Positions 55,571 to 64,000 of a stretch of 64,000 bases of DNA are shown here, in pieces. The position numbers and the translations under genes are program-made. Position 1 is the stretch's first letter, and every line of letters starts with the position of its first letter. The notes under the pieces were generated by a model, which saw only the letters and a list, made by a program, of their open reading frames with translations, was not told the DNA's origin and did no database searches. Source of the stretch: Paenibacillus illinoisensis NBRC 15959 (lineage in GTDB: Bacteria; Bacillota; Bacilli; Paenibacillales; Paenibacillaceae); NCBI RefSeq assembly GCF_004000925.1, contig NZ_BIME01000004.1:186001-250000 (forward strand). Reading direction: 5' to 3'.

Positions 55571-58500
55571 ATGCCGATTAACAAAGACCTCAAAAAAATC
55601 CTGGTGATTGGTTCCGGTCCAATCGTCATCGGTCAAGCGGCCGAGTTCGACTATGCCGGTACACAGGCTTGCCAGGCACTGAAAGAAGAAGGCGTGGAAG
55701 TTGTACTCATTAACAGCAACCCGGCAACCATCATGACCGATACTAACATGGCTGACAAAGTGTATATCGAGCCGATTACACTCGATTTCGTCACTCAGAT
55801 CATTCGTCAGGAACGCCCAGACGGATTGCTGCCTACGCTTGGCGGTCAAACCGGTTTGAATATGGCCGTGGAACTGGCTCGTGCCGGTGTCCTAGAACGT
55901 GAAAACGTGAAATTGCTCGGAACACAGCTGACATCCATCGAGAAAGCGGAAGACCGTGACCTGTTCCGTGATCTGATGCGTGAACTGGAACAGCCTGTAC
56001 CAGAAAGTGTTATTGTAACTACACTTGAGGAATCCCTTGAGTTTGCAGGAGAGATTGGTTATCCAATTATCGTACGTCCAGCTTATACGCTTGGCGGAAC
56101 AGGCGGCGGGATCTGTGCGAATGAAGAAGAGCTTCGCGAGACCGTCGCAGCAGGACTTCGGTACAGCCCGATTGGACAATGTCTGGTCGAGAAGAGTATT
56201 GCAGGCATGAAAGAAGTCGAGTACGAAGTCATGCGTGACAAGAACGATAACTGTATCGTCGTCTGCAACATGGAAAACTTCGATCCGGTCGGCGTTCACA
56301 CAGGCGACAGTATCGTTGTGGCACCAAGCCAGACGCTGTCTGACCGTGAATATCAGATGCTGCGTTCAGCATCCCTGAAAATCATTCGTGCCCTTAACAT
56401 AGAAGGTGGATGTAACGTACAGTTCGCCCTGGATCCGCACAGCTTCCAGTACTATGTTATCGAAGTTAATCCACGGGTAAGCCGTTCCTCGGCTTTGGCT
56501 TCCAAAGCAACCGGTTATCCGATTGCAAAAATGGCTGCCAAAATCGCCATGGGTTATACGCTTGATGAGATTGTCAACCCGGTAACAGGCCAAACCTATG
56601 CTTGCTTTGAGCCAACTCTGGATTATATCGTGAGCAAAATCCCTCGCTGGCCGTTCGACAAGTTCACTTCCGCGAACCGCAAGCTGGGTACACAAATGAA
56701 AGCAACAGGCGAAGTTATGGCTATCGGCCGTACCTTTGAAGAGTCGATTCACAAAGCAGTTCGCTCCTTGGAGATCGGTGTGCACCGTCTGTACTTGAAA
56801 GAGGCAGAAACATTGGACGAAGCTACGCTCAACGAACGTCTGGTCAAAGCCGATGATGAGCGCATGTTCCTGGTGGCTGAAGCATTCCGCAGAGGGTATA
56901 CATTACAACAACTGCAGGATCTGACGAAGATTGACTGGTGGTTCCTGGACAAAATTGAAGGTCTGGTCGGCTTCGAAGATCGTATCCGTGAGGAATCCGA
57001 GCTGTCATCCGAAACGCTGTATCAAGCGAAGCGTCTTGGATTCACGGACCGTGCAATTGCTGAACTGCGTGCTCAAGGTCAACCTGGAAGCACACTGACA
57101 ACGGAAGCAGAGGTTAGAGCTCGTCGTGAGCAGGAAAACCTTCGTCCGGTATACAAAATGGTTGATACATGTGCAGCGGAGTTCGAAGCAACAACGCCAT
57201 ACTACTACTCGACGTACGAAACCGAGAATGAAGTTATCCCTTCGGACAAGAAAAAAGTCGTAGTGCTTGGTTCGGGACCAATCCGGATCGGTCAAGGGAT
57301 CGAGTTCGACTACTCAACAGTACACGCAGTATGGGCCTTGCAAAAGGCAGGCTACGAAGCGGTTATTATTAACAATAACCCTGAAACAGTATCCACGGAC
57401 TTCAATACATCCGATCGTCTGTACTTCGAGCCTCTGTTCTTCGAAGATGTCATGAACGTGATTGAACAGGAACAGCCGGTAGGCGTTATCGTACAGTTCG
57501 GTGGTCAAACGGCTATCAACCTGGCTGCACCACTGCGTAATGCAGGTGTGACCATCCTCGGAACGGACCTGGAGAGCATCGATGAAGCAGAGGATCGCAA
57601 GAAATTCGAACGTCTTCTGTCCCGTTTGGAAATTGCACAGCCTAAAGGTAAAACAGTCATTTCCGTAGATGATGCAGTAGAGACGGCGCAAAGCTTGGGT
57701 TACCCTGTACTGGTTCGTCCTTCCTATGTACTCGGTGGTCGTGCGATGGAGATCGTATACTCTGATGCCGAATTGCTGACATATATGGAACAGGCGGTTA
57801 AAATCAATCCCGAGCACCCGGTACTGATTGACCGTTACATGCTGGGTAAAGAGGTTGAGGTGGACGCCATCTGTGATGGTGAGACGGTACTGGTTCCAGG
57901 CATCATGGAACATATCGAACGCGCAGGGGTGCACTCCGGTGACTCCATCGCAGTTTATCCGCCACAGCACCTGTCCGACGATTTGAAAGAAAAAATCGTT
58001 GACATCACGATTAAGATTGCAAAAGAACTGAAAACGATTGGTCTGGTCAACATCCAATTTGTCATCCATGATGGCCAAGTGTATGTCATTGAGGTGAACC
58101 CGCGTTCATCCCGAACAGTACCTTTCCTGAGCAAAGTAACGAACATTCCGATGGCGAACCTGGCAACACAGGCGATCCTGGGTGTGAAGCTGAAAGATCT
58201 GGGTTACGTAGACGGTCTGTGGCCTGAGTCGGATCATGTATCGGTGAAAGTTCCGGTCTTCTCCTTCGCGAAGCTGCGTCGTGTGGAACCAACCCTTGGA
58301 CCTGAGATGAAATCCACAGGTGAGGTTATGGGTCGTGACCCGAATTACGCCAAAGCGTTGTTCAAAGGTCTCATCGGAGCTGGAATGAAAATTCCGGCAA
58401 CCGGAGCGATTGTAGTTACTGTGGCAGACAAAGATAAGGACGAAGCTGTACCGCTGCTTGAAGGTTTCTACAGACTGGGTTACAAAATCATGGCTACTGG

Positions 58501-58789
58501 AGGAACGGCAGCTGCGCTTGAAGCGGCAAACATTCCGGTAACGACGGTGAACAAGTTGAGCGAAGGTTCGCCGAACATTCTGGACATGATTCGCAGCGGT
58601 GAAGCGAACTTTGTCTTCAACACACTGACCAAAGGTAAAACACCGCAGCGTGACGGATTCCGAATTCGTCGTGAAGCGGTAGAGAACGGCATTGTATGTA
58701 TGACTTCCCTGGATACGATTCGTGCCCTGCTGATCATGCTGCAAACGATCAACTTCTCTTCAGAGGCAATGCCAGTCTTTGTAAAATAA
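55571..58789 (+). CDS. carB: Carbamoyl-phosphate synthase large subunit
   Basis: A 1072-residue enzyme with duplicated ATP-grasp halves. Each half opens with a related motif ([21 protein letters not shown] and [21 protein letters not shown]). The C-terminal allosteric domain (about 930-1072) includes [20 protein letters not shown]. It makes carbamoyl phosphate from bicarbonate, ammonia and two ATP. It begins 2 nt after the carA stop. The length is normal for the family. Confidence 0.97.
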   Translation: MPINKDLKKILVIGSGPIVIGQAAEFDYAGTQACQALKEEGVEVVLINSNPATIMTDTNMADKVYIEPITLDFVTQIIRQERPDGLLPTLGGQTGLNMAVELARAGVLERENVKLLGTQLTSIEKAEDRDLFRDLMRELEQPVPESVIVTTLEESLEFAGEIGYPIIVRPAYTLGGTGGGICANEEELRETVAAGLRYSPIGQCLVEKSIAGMKEVEYEVMRDKNDNCIVVCNMENFDPVGVHTGDSIVVAPSQTLSDREYQMLRSASLKIIRALNIEGGCNVQFALDPHSFQYYVIEVNPRVSRSSALASKATGYPIAKMAAKIAMGYTLDEIVNPVTGQTYACFEPTLDYIVSKIPRWPFDKFTSANRKLGTQMKATGEVMAIGRTFEESIHKAVRSLEIGVHRLYLKEAETLDEATLNERLVKADDERMFLVAEAFRRGYTLQQLQDLTKIDWWFLDKIEGLVGFEDRIREESELSSETLYQAKRLGFTDRAIAELRAQGQPGSTLTTEAEVRARREQENLRPVYKMVDTCAAEFEATTPYYYSTYETENEVIPSDKKKVVVLGSGPIRIGQGIEFDYSTVHAVWALQKAGYEAVIINNNPETVSTDFNTSDRLYFEPLFFEDVMNVIEQEQPVGVIVQFGGQTAINLAAPLRNAGVTILGTDLESIDEAEDRKKFERLLSRLEIAQPKGKTVISVDDAVETAQSLGYPVLVRPSYVLGGRAMEIVYSDAELLTYMEQAVKINPEHPVLIDRYMLGKEVEVDAICDGETVLVPGIMEHIERAGVHSGDSIAVYPPQHLSDDLKEKIVDITIKIAKELKTIGLVNIQFVIHDGQVYVIEVNPRSSRTVPFLSKVTNIPMANLATQAILGVKLKDLGYVDGLWPESDHVSVKVPVFSFAKLRRVEPTLGPEMKSTGEVMGRDPNYAKALFKGLIGAGMKIPATGAIVVTVADKDKDEAVPLLEGFYRLGYKIMATGGTAAALEAANIPVTTVNKLSEGSPNILDMIRSGEANFVFNTLTKGKTPQRDGFRIRREAVENGIVCMTSLDTIRALLIMLQTINFSSEAMPVFVK

Positions 58790-58802
58790 AAAGGTACTGA
58801 TG

Positions 58803-58841
58803 AAGGACATCAGTCAGCCTGCGGGCTGGCGGGATGTCCTT
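58803..58841 (+). other. Stable hairpin between carB and pyrF
   Basis: AAGGACATC (58803-58811) pairs with GATGTCCTT (58833-58841), with an inner CAGCC / GGCTG stem. There is no T run after it, so it may stabilise or process the mRNA rather than terminate it. Confidence 0.6.
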
Positions 58842-58890
58842 TATATCGGGCAAAAACGGAAAAAACAAGCATGTGGAAGGAGCGGACTGG

Positions 58891-59631
58891 ATGAATCACC
58901 CTAATTTCAATGAAATGGCTGGCCGTTTGATGGTCGCACTCGATTATCCTGATGCGGAGCAGGCCCAAGAGCTGGTACAGGCACTCGAAGGTATTCCGTG
59001 TTATCTGAAAGTGGGAATGCAGCTGTTCTACGCAGCGGGTCCGAACTTTATCCGGGAGCTGAAAGCGAGAGGGTATTCGGTATTCCTCGATGTGAAGATG
59101 CACGATATTCCCAATACCGTTCGCGGTGGTGCCGAGAGTATAACCCGCCTCGGTGTAGACATGTTCAACGTACACGCAGCAGGCGGTACAAGCATGATGC
59201 GTGCTGCACGCGAAGGAGCGGAAGCAGCGCTGGCTGCAGATCCTTCTCTGAGAAGGCCGGAAATCATCGCAGTTACCCAGCTGACGAGCACAAGTCAGGA
59301 AACAATGAACAGCGAGATTGGCATTGAGGGAAGTGTGGAAGCGGCAGTGGTTCGTTATGCTGGACTGGCTCATGAAGCGGGCCTGGATGGCGTTGTGGCT
59401 TCTCCACTTGAGGTGCCGGCAATCCGGGCAGCATGCGGCAGTGATTTTCACACCGTTACCCCGGGAATTCGGCCGGCAGGCAGCGGTCTTGGTGACCAGA
59501 CTCGTGTCCTCACGCCAGGGGAAGCCATCGCCAGAGGCAGTCATTACATTGTTGTAGGCAGACCGATTACAGGTGCGCCCAATCCACGTGAAGCAGCAGA
59601 AACCATTTTGAAGGAGATGTTGAACGCATGA
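58891..59631 (+). CDS. pyrF: Orotidine 5'-phosphate decarboxylase
   Basis: A 246-residue TIM-barrel enzyme with the catalytic [13 protein letters not shown] (Asp-x-Lys-x-x-Asp) at about residues 62-75, DGVVASPLE and TPGIRPAG near the phosphate site, and [11 protein letters not shown]. The ATG at 58891 has GGAAGGAG upstream; the frame extends to 58834 without family similarity. It overlaps pyrE by 4 nt. The genes for dihydroorotate dehydrogenase that usually precede pyrF are absent. Confidence 0.95.
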   Translation: MNHPNFNEMAGRLMVALDYPDAEQAQELVQALEGIPCYLKVGMQLFYAAGPNFIRELKARGYSVFLDVKMHDIPNTVRGGAESITRLGVDMFNVHAAGGTSMMRAAREGAEAALAADPSLRRPEIIAVTQLTSTSQETMNSEIGIEGSVEAAVVRYAGLAHEAGLDGVVASPLEVPAIRAACGSDFHTVTPGIRPAGSGLGDQTRVLTPGEAIARGSHYIVVGRPITGAPNPREAAETILKEMLNA

Positions 59632-60269
59632 TCGCACTGAACGAGATTCCTAATCATATTGCTTCCCAACTGCTGAAGATTAACGCCGTGGCACTGCGCC
59701 CGCAGCAGCCTTTTACCTGGACGTCGGGGATCAAGTCCCCGATCTATTGTGACAACCGTCTGACGATGTCCTATCCAGAGATCCGCAATGACATTGCCGA
59801 AGCCTTCGCTGCCATTATTCGTGAGCAGTACCCGGATGCAGAAGTCATTGCAGGTACAGCAACCGCAGGTATTCCGCATGCAGCATGGGTAGCTCAGAAG
59901 CTGAATCTGCCGATGGCCTACATTCGTGACAAAGCGAAAGGACATGGTAAGGAAAACCTGATTGAAGGCATCATTGCCGAAGGCCAAAAGGTGGTTGTTA
60001 TTGAGGACCTGATTTCTACAGGAGGTAGCTCAATCAAAGCCGCCGAAGCAGTACGTGCAGCAGGGGCAACACCGCTCGCCGTGCTGGCGATTTTCAGCTA
60101 TCAGCTGGATAAAGGGGTACAAGCATTTGAAGAAGCCGGCATTCAGCTGCAAACCCTCTCCAACTATACGGCCCTAATGGACGTGGCTTTGGCACAGGGA
60201 ACCATCCAGGAGAGTGATTTCGAGCTGCTCAAATCCTGGCGTGAAGATCCTTCTTCATTTGGTAAATAA
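59628..60269 (+). CDS. pyrE: Orotate phosphoribosyltransferase
   Basis: A 213-residue PRPP-dependent transferase, with [16 protein letters not shown] at the N-terminus, [14 protein letters not shown] and the PRPP loop [14 protein letters not shown] near residues 122-136. It begins within the pyrF stop codon and is the last gene of the pyr operon. Its product is OMP, the substrate of PyrF. Confidence 0.96.
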   Translation: MIALNEIPNHIASQLLKINAVALRPQQPFTWTSGIKSPIYCDNRLTMSYPEIRNDIAEAFAAIIREQYPDAEVIAGTATAGIPHAAWVAQKLNLPMAYIRDKAKGHGKENLIEGIIAEGQKVVVIEDLISTGGSSIKAAEAVRAAGATPLAVLAIFSYQLDKGVQAFEEAGIQLQTLSNYTALMDVALAQGTIQESDFELLKSWREDPSSFGK

Positions 60270-60360
60270 TATCATCTATGCATCTTGTGCTGTTCGACTT
60301 GTGAACAGTATCAAAATTGTAATGATTGGCGCTATAGAGGCAAATTATAGATTTGGCAAG

Positions 60361-60390
60361 AAGCATCCCGCACTCTGGGGTGCTTTTTTC
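60361..60390 (+). terminator. Terminator of the pyr operon
   Basis: AAGCATCCC pairs with GGGGTGCTT (one T-G pair), a 7-nt loop and a T run. The rest of 60270-60540 holds a TATAAT at 60467-60472 that could be the -10 of the following transporter, without a clear -35. Confidence 0.88.
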
Positions 60391-60540
60391 GTTTGTTCAT
60401 CAAAATATTAACTTTTTCCCGGCAACGTTGTAAAAAGCTTGTAACTTTTAGTTGGGACCGGTCGTTTATAATGCAGTGTAGTATGGAATAGATTTCTAAT
60501 TTTAGTACCCTTAATGAAATGATTGGGATGTTAAGAAAGG

Positions 60541-61482
60541 ATGAGCGTGATTGCTGGCATGAAGAAATTATTTTCCAGTATGAAATCTGCCAAAAGCCAG
60601 TCAGGCGGGAAGCATGCAAAAGGGCACACGGAGCAGCAGAACACCGCCGGGCGGGAAGCCTCGGCATACATAAGTGACCCCGATAGTCCTTCCATCGACT
60701 CGCAATCCATAAGTGATGGAATGATCCAGGATGAGGTGGCCGTTGCCGCTGCCGAACCCGAAGCGAAGTCCCAGCCCAAGGCAAAAGCCAGCTTGCTGCC
60801 TCCGTACGACGGACCTGTGCTGGAAGTTCGTAATGTACATCGGAGCTTTCAGACGGGCAGCCGGATTATTCATGTACTTAAGGGCATCGACATGGAAGTC
60901 AACCCGCAGCAGCTGGTTATGCTGAAAGGGCGATCAGGCTCGGGCAAAACGACACTGCTCAATATGCTGGGCGGACTTGATCAGCCTTCCAGTGGGGACA
61001 TACTGTTTTCCGGACAGCCTTTGCAGGATTGGGGTGACCGGAAGCGGACCTCTCTGCGGCGTAAGGAAATCGGTTTTATTTTTCAGGCCTATGCACTGAT
61101 GCCCTTGCTGTCAGCATGGGAAAATGTAGAGCTGTCATTGCGAATGGCAGATGTGCCTCGCTCGGAATGGAAGGACCGGGTTGGCCATTGTCTGGATCTG
61201 GTCGGACTGTCCAAACGGGTGAAGCACCGGCCGTTCGAGATGTCCGGGGGGGAGCAGCAGCGGGTCGCGATCGCCAAGGCCATTGCCCATAGACCCAGAC
61301 TGCTGCTTGCGGATGAGCCGACAGCTGAGCTGGATTCCAAGATGGGGGCACAGGTTATGTCCGTATTTCGCAATATTATCGAAGTAGAACAAGTAACCAT
61401 ATGTATGACTACACACGATCCTACGATTTTGGAGGTTGCGGACCATGTTTATGAAATGGCGGACGGCAGATTTATTCAGTAA
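60541..61482 (+). CDS. MacB/LolD-type ABC transporter ATP-binding protein with N-terminal extension
   Basis: A 313-residue ATPase. The ABC domain starts at about residue 92 (VLEVRNVHRSFQTG) and contains Walker A GRSGSGKT, the signature MSGGEQQRVAIAKA, Walker B LLLADEPTAELD and the H-loop MTTHDP. The first 90 residues are polar, Ser/Ala/Lys-rich and probably disordered, which is unusual for this group. It is the first gene of a three-gene exporter of MacAB/YknXYZ layout. The start is uncertain: ATG 60541 has AAGAAAGG touching it, ATG 60559 is in frame but has no good site. Confidence 0.88.
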   Translation: MSVIAGMKKLFSSMKSAKSQSGGKHAKGHTEQQNTAGREASAYISDPDSPSIDSQSISDGMIQDEVAVAAAEPEAKSQPKAKASLLPPYDGPVLEVRNVHRSFQTGSRIIHVLKGIDMEVNPQQLVMLKGRSGSGKTTLLNMLGGLDQPSSGDILFSGQPLQDWGDRKRTSLRRKEIGFIFQAYALMPLLSAWENVELSLRMADVPRSEWKDRVGHCLDLVGLSKRVKHRPFEMSGGEQQRVAIAKAIAHRPRLLLADEPTAELDSKMGAQVMSVFRNIIEVEQVTICMTTHDPTILEVADHVYEMADGRFIQ

Positions 61483-62566
61483 AGAGGCCGCTCCGAAAAG
61501 GGGGAAACGTGCAGCGCTGATTGTAATTGGTGCAATCGTGGCTGCAACGATGTCGGGCTGCTCATTGCTGCCGGCAGAAACAGAGGAAGAAGTGCTTCCA
61601 CCGATCACGCCGCCTACGATTTCCAAAAAGCCGGAATATGAAGTCCGGACAGAAACGCTGGAAAAAAAGGTTAGCGGCAGCGGTAAAATGATGAGTCAGC
61701 GGGAAGAGAAGGTGTATTTCACGCTGGACGGTATGCACATCAAGGAACTGAACGTGAAACCGGGGGACAAAGTGAAGAAAGGCCAGCTCCTCGCAGAGCT
61801 CGACGTGGAGAGTGTAGAAAAGGAAATTCGGGCCAAAAAGCTGCAGATTCGCAAATCGGAAGTACAAATGAAAGAAACGCTTCGTAAACGAGATGAGATG
61901 GATCCGGTGGAGTTCGAAGAAGCCACCATTGCATTTGAAGAACTGCGCCAGGAACTGGCTGATCTGGAGGAGCAGTTAGGTAAAGCGACGCTGACCGCTC
62001 CGTTCGGAGGAACGATTATTGCAGTTCAGGTGGAGAAGGGTGCAGCAGTCAAAGCCTATGATCCGATTGCAACGATCGCGGATACGTCAAATCTGGTTGT
62101 CGCAGCTACATTTGCCAAGGAAGATCTCGAGAAATTCTCGGCTGGCATGAAGGCGGATGTCGACATCAATGGAGCGGGCAAGGTATCCGGCAGAGTTAAA
62201 GTGATGCCTGTTGCTGAGGCTACTGGAAGTGGAAGTGGAAGTGGAAACGGTGGAGGTACAGGCGAAGGTGGCACTCCGCCAGTTAAAGAAACCCTCGACC
62301 AGTATGTTATCGTCTCCCTGACGAAAATGCCCAAGGGTGTGGAACGCGGAACCCCTCTGTCAGTATCCATTGTGACCCAGCGTACGGAGGATGCTATTGT
62401 CATTCCTGTATCGGCGCTGCGCTCCATCGGTTCAAGAACATACGTGCAGGTCGTTGAAAGTGATGGCAGCAAGCGCGAAGTGGACGTTGAAGTGGGGCAG
62501 CAGACATCCACGGATGTTGAAATTCTGAAGGGTCTGACCGTTGGACAGAAAGTGGTGGGCCGCTAA
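61445..62566 (+). CDS. Membrane-fusion/adaptor lipoprotein of the ABC exporter
   Basis: A 373-residue HlyD/MacA-type adaptor. A hydrophobic segment ending in MSGC (Cys at about residue 39) suggests a lipoprotein. It has a split biotinyl-lipoyl domain (VYFTLDGMHIKELNVKPGDKVKKGQLLAELD and ATLTAPFGGTIIAVQVEKG), a coiled-coil hairpin rich in Lys/Glu between them, and a beta-barrel with a Gly/Ser linker GSGSGSGNGGGTGEGG. ATG 61445 has GGAGG 10 nt upstream and overlaps the ATPase gene by 38 nt. It probably links the permease to substrates at the cell surface. The export substrate is unknown. Confidence 0.85.
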   Translation: MFMKWRTADLFSKEAAPKRGKRAALIVIGAIVAATMSGCSLLPAETEEEVLPPITPPTISKKPEYEVRTETLEKKVSGSGKMMSQREEKVYFTLDGMHIKELNVKPGDKVKKGQLLAELDVESVEKEIRAKKLQIRKSEVQMKETLRKRDEMDPVEFEEATIAFEELRQELADLEEQLGKATLTAPFGGTIIAVQVEKGAAVKAYDPIATIADTSNLVVAATFAKEDLEKFSAGMKADVDINGAGKVSGRVKVMPVAEATGSGSGSGNGGGTGEGGTPPVKETLDQYVIVSLTKMPKGVERGTPLSVSIVTQRTEDAIVIPVSALRSIGSRTYVQVVESDGSKREVDVEVGQQTSTDVEILKGLTVGQKVVGR

Positions 62567-64000
62567 TGGGGCTGCCATTGCTCAGACTGTTGTTCCGGAA
62601 AATGTGGAACACCCGTTGGATGACATTCAGTACACTGATCGGACTGATTGTGGCGGTAGCATTCACTGTCAGTATACCGATGTATGCCGACGGTGCACTG
62701 AAACGGGTGGTGGCACAGACCCTGCAGGATAACAGTGAGGGGCTGCCTGCAGGTTCGTTGCTTATGAGTTATCAGGCTCCAGGCGGGGTTAAGACCCACA
62801 CGCGCGGATTAGATGAGGTGGATCGCTATATTCGGGAGGATGTGCCTCGCGATATCGGTTTTCCATTTCATACGTATGTGAATTCCAGATCCATTCGGAG
62901 CACCGAGGTGAATCCGGAGGATCCCACCAAGGTCGATGCCAGCCGGGTTCGGAGCATGACGCTCGGAACGATGAGCGGGCTGGATGCACAGGTGAATTAT
63001 ACTGCCGGCGTGAAGCCAGGCAATCAAGTGAAGGACGACATTATTGAAGCGGTTATGCTGGAGGAAGGCATGTACCGGAACGATCTGCATGTCGGTGATA
63101 TTCTGGAATACCCCGTGTACAGCGGGCTTGATATCACATTGCGTGTCAAAATCACCGGTTCCTTCAAGGCAGATGATCTGAATAGTCCGTACTGGGTTCA
63201 GGGATTCGATGGCATGATGAATGGGCTGTATGTGGATGAGTCCGTGTTCAACGATGTGTTGCTGAAGGAAAAAGGAATTCCTCTTCAGAATTCGCGCTGG
63301 TATTATGCGTTTGATCTGAAGGAAATCCAAACCAGTCAGCTGCCGGGTCTGACATCCATGCTGGAACGTTTGGATATCGATCTGTACCAGCGGCTCAAGG
63401 ATACGAAGGTGGATATCACCTTTGGTGATCTGTTGAAGCAATTCCGCAGTCAGAGTCTGCAGCTGCAGACAATGCTGTTTACACTGGCAGCACCGATGAT
63501 TGCGATGGTTTTTTATTTTATTGCAATGAATGCCAGACAGTCCCTGCAGAAGCAGGAAAGTGACATTGCGGTACTGCGAAGCCGAGGAGCTTCAGCACGG
63601 CAAATTTTCTCCCTATACCTGCTGGAGGGTATCTTTCTGGGGGCAATCGCGCTCGTGATTGGTCCAATGCTTGGCTGGTTTATGGCCAAAAGCATTGGAT
63701 CAGCCAGTGGGTTCCTGTCATTCGTGGATCGCAAGTCGATTCCAATCGGTGTGTCCAAGGAAGCTATCCTGCTGGGCCTTGTCGCCGTACTCGTAGCCAT
63801 TATTGCTTCACTTATTCCGGCAATAACCTATGCACGAGCGACGATTGTTTCGGCCAAGCGACGCCAGGCACGTACGGATCGTGCTCCCATATGGCAGCGT
63901 TGGTTCCTCGATATCCTGCTGCTGGGTCTTGCAGGATATGGATACTACCTGTTCTATGAACGTCAGATGCTGACGTTCCAGACAGGGATGACGACAGATC
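62566..64000 (+). CDS. FtsX-like ABC permease, cut by the window end
   Basis: It starts at ATG 62566, sharing one base with the previous stop (TAATG), and stays open to the last base (478 codons seen). It has an N-terminal span (MTFSTLIGLIVAVAFTVSIP), a large extracytoplasmic domain (about residues 45-300), then spans around 305-330, 355-380 and 405-430 with QESDIAVLRSRGASARQIFSLYLLEG, the FtsX-domain signature. The end is missing, so a second FtsX unit cannot be judged. It completes the ATPase-adaptor-permease set. Confidence 0.85.
   Translation, partial: MGLPLLRLLFRKMWNTRWMTFSTLIGLIVAVAFTVSIPMYADGALKRVVAQTLQDNSEGLPAGSLLMSYQAPGGVKTHTRGLDEVDRYIREDVPRDIGFPFHTYVNSRSIRSTEVNPEDPTKVDASRVRSMTLGTMSGLDAQVNYTAGVKPGNQVKDDIIEAVMLEEGMYRNDLHVGDILEYPVYSGLDITLRVKITGSFKADDLNSPYWVQGFDGMMNGLYVDESVFNDVLLKEKGIPLQNSRWYYAFDLKEIQTSQLPGLTSMLERLDIDLYQRLKDTKVDITFGDLLKQFRSQSLQLQTMLFTLAAPMIAMVFYFIAMNARQSLQKQESDIAVLRSRGASARQIFSLYLLEGIFLGAIALVIGPMLGWFMAKSIGSASGFLSFVDRKSIPIGVSKEAILLGLVAVLVAIIASLIPAITYARATIVSAKRRQARTDRAPIWQRWFLDILLLGLAGYGYYLFYERQMLTFQTGMTTD

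Overview
The window reads as chromosomal DNA from an endospore-forming, Gram-positive Bacillota of Paenibacillus type. It carries a full division and cell-wall (dcw) cluster with sporulation-specific members (spoVD, spoVE, spoIIGA-sigE-sigG), a T-box leader, a PyrR attenuator, bacillithiol synthesis (bshC), an LL-diaminopimelate aminotransferase and a MurE with the DNPR motif typical of meso-diaminopimelate ligases. The genus is inferred from gene content and order, not from a database search. Almost every gene is on the + strand; the exceptions are a TraR/DksA-type gene and a large YhgE/Pip gene.

Layout. (1) 1-5.6 kb: an oligopeptide ABC importer (oppA, oppB, oppC and a fused oppD-oppF ATPase). 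(2) 5.7-8.7 kb: bshC and ahcY. (3) 8.8-28.6 kb: the dcw cluster mraZ-rsmH-ftsL-pbpB-spoVD-murE-murF-mraY-murD-spoVE-murG-(murB wreck)-murA-divIB-ftsA-ftsZ, headed by a candidate promoter with repeated MraZ boxes. (4) 28.7-31.5 kb: spoIIGA-sigE-sigG, with Spo0A-box-like sites upstream. (5) 31.7-36.0 kb: ymxH-pgeF-ylmE-sepF-ylmG-ylmH-divIVA. (6) 36.1-42.6 kb: T-box-controlled ileS of the long type, a DUF5665 gene, a YteA-like gene, lspA and an RluD-type pseudouridine synthase. (7) 42.7-50.5 kb: dapL, a compact five-gene membrane cluster (UbiA-type prenyltransferase, HAD phosphatase, two small EamA/SMR proteins, one polytopic protein) and a YhgE/Pip protein. Relative to the Bacillus subtilis order, which runs directly from ylyB to pyrR, this block is extra. 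(8) 50.8-60.3 kb: the pyrimidine operon pyrR-pyrB-pyrC-carA-carB-pyrF-pyrE behind one PyrR attenuator, without pyrP, pyrK or pyrD. (9) 60.5-64 kb: a MacAB/Lol-like ABC system (ATPase, lipoprotein adaptor, permease cut by the window end).

The genes form a coherent envelope-building programme. DapL leads towards meso-DAP; MurA, MurE, MurF, MraY, MurD and MurG build lipid II; PbpB, SpoVD and SpoVE polymerise it at septa and around the forespore; FtsL, DivIB, FtsA, FtsZ, SepF and DivIVA place and drive the divisome; SpoIIGA, SigE and SigG turn the division site into a developing spore.

Most notable observations: a clearly decayed murB (premature stop, shifted segment, most of the FAD domain missing) exactly where an intact murB is expected; the UbiA/HAD/EamA-pair/membrane-protein cluster, which looks like a polyprenyl-phosphate-pentose supply and flipping pathway; a 214-bp near-complete palindrome inside the pyr operon between pyrC and carA; and two regular arrays (six 17-residue and six 18-residue repeats) in the YhgE/Pip protein.
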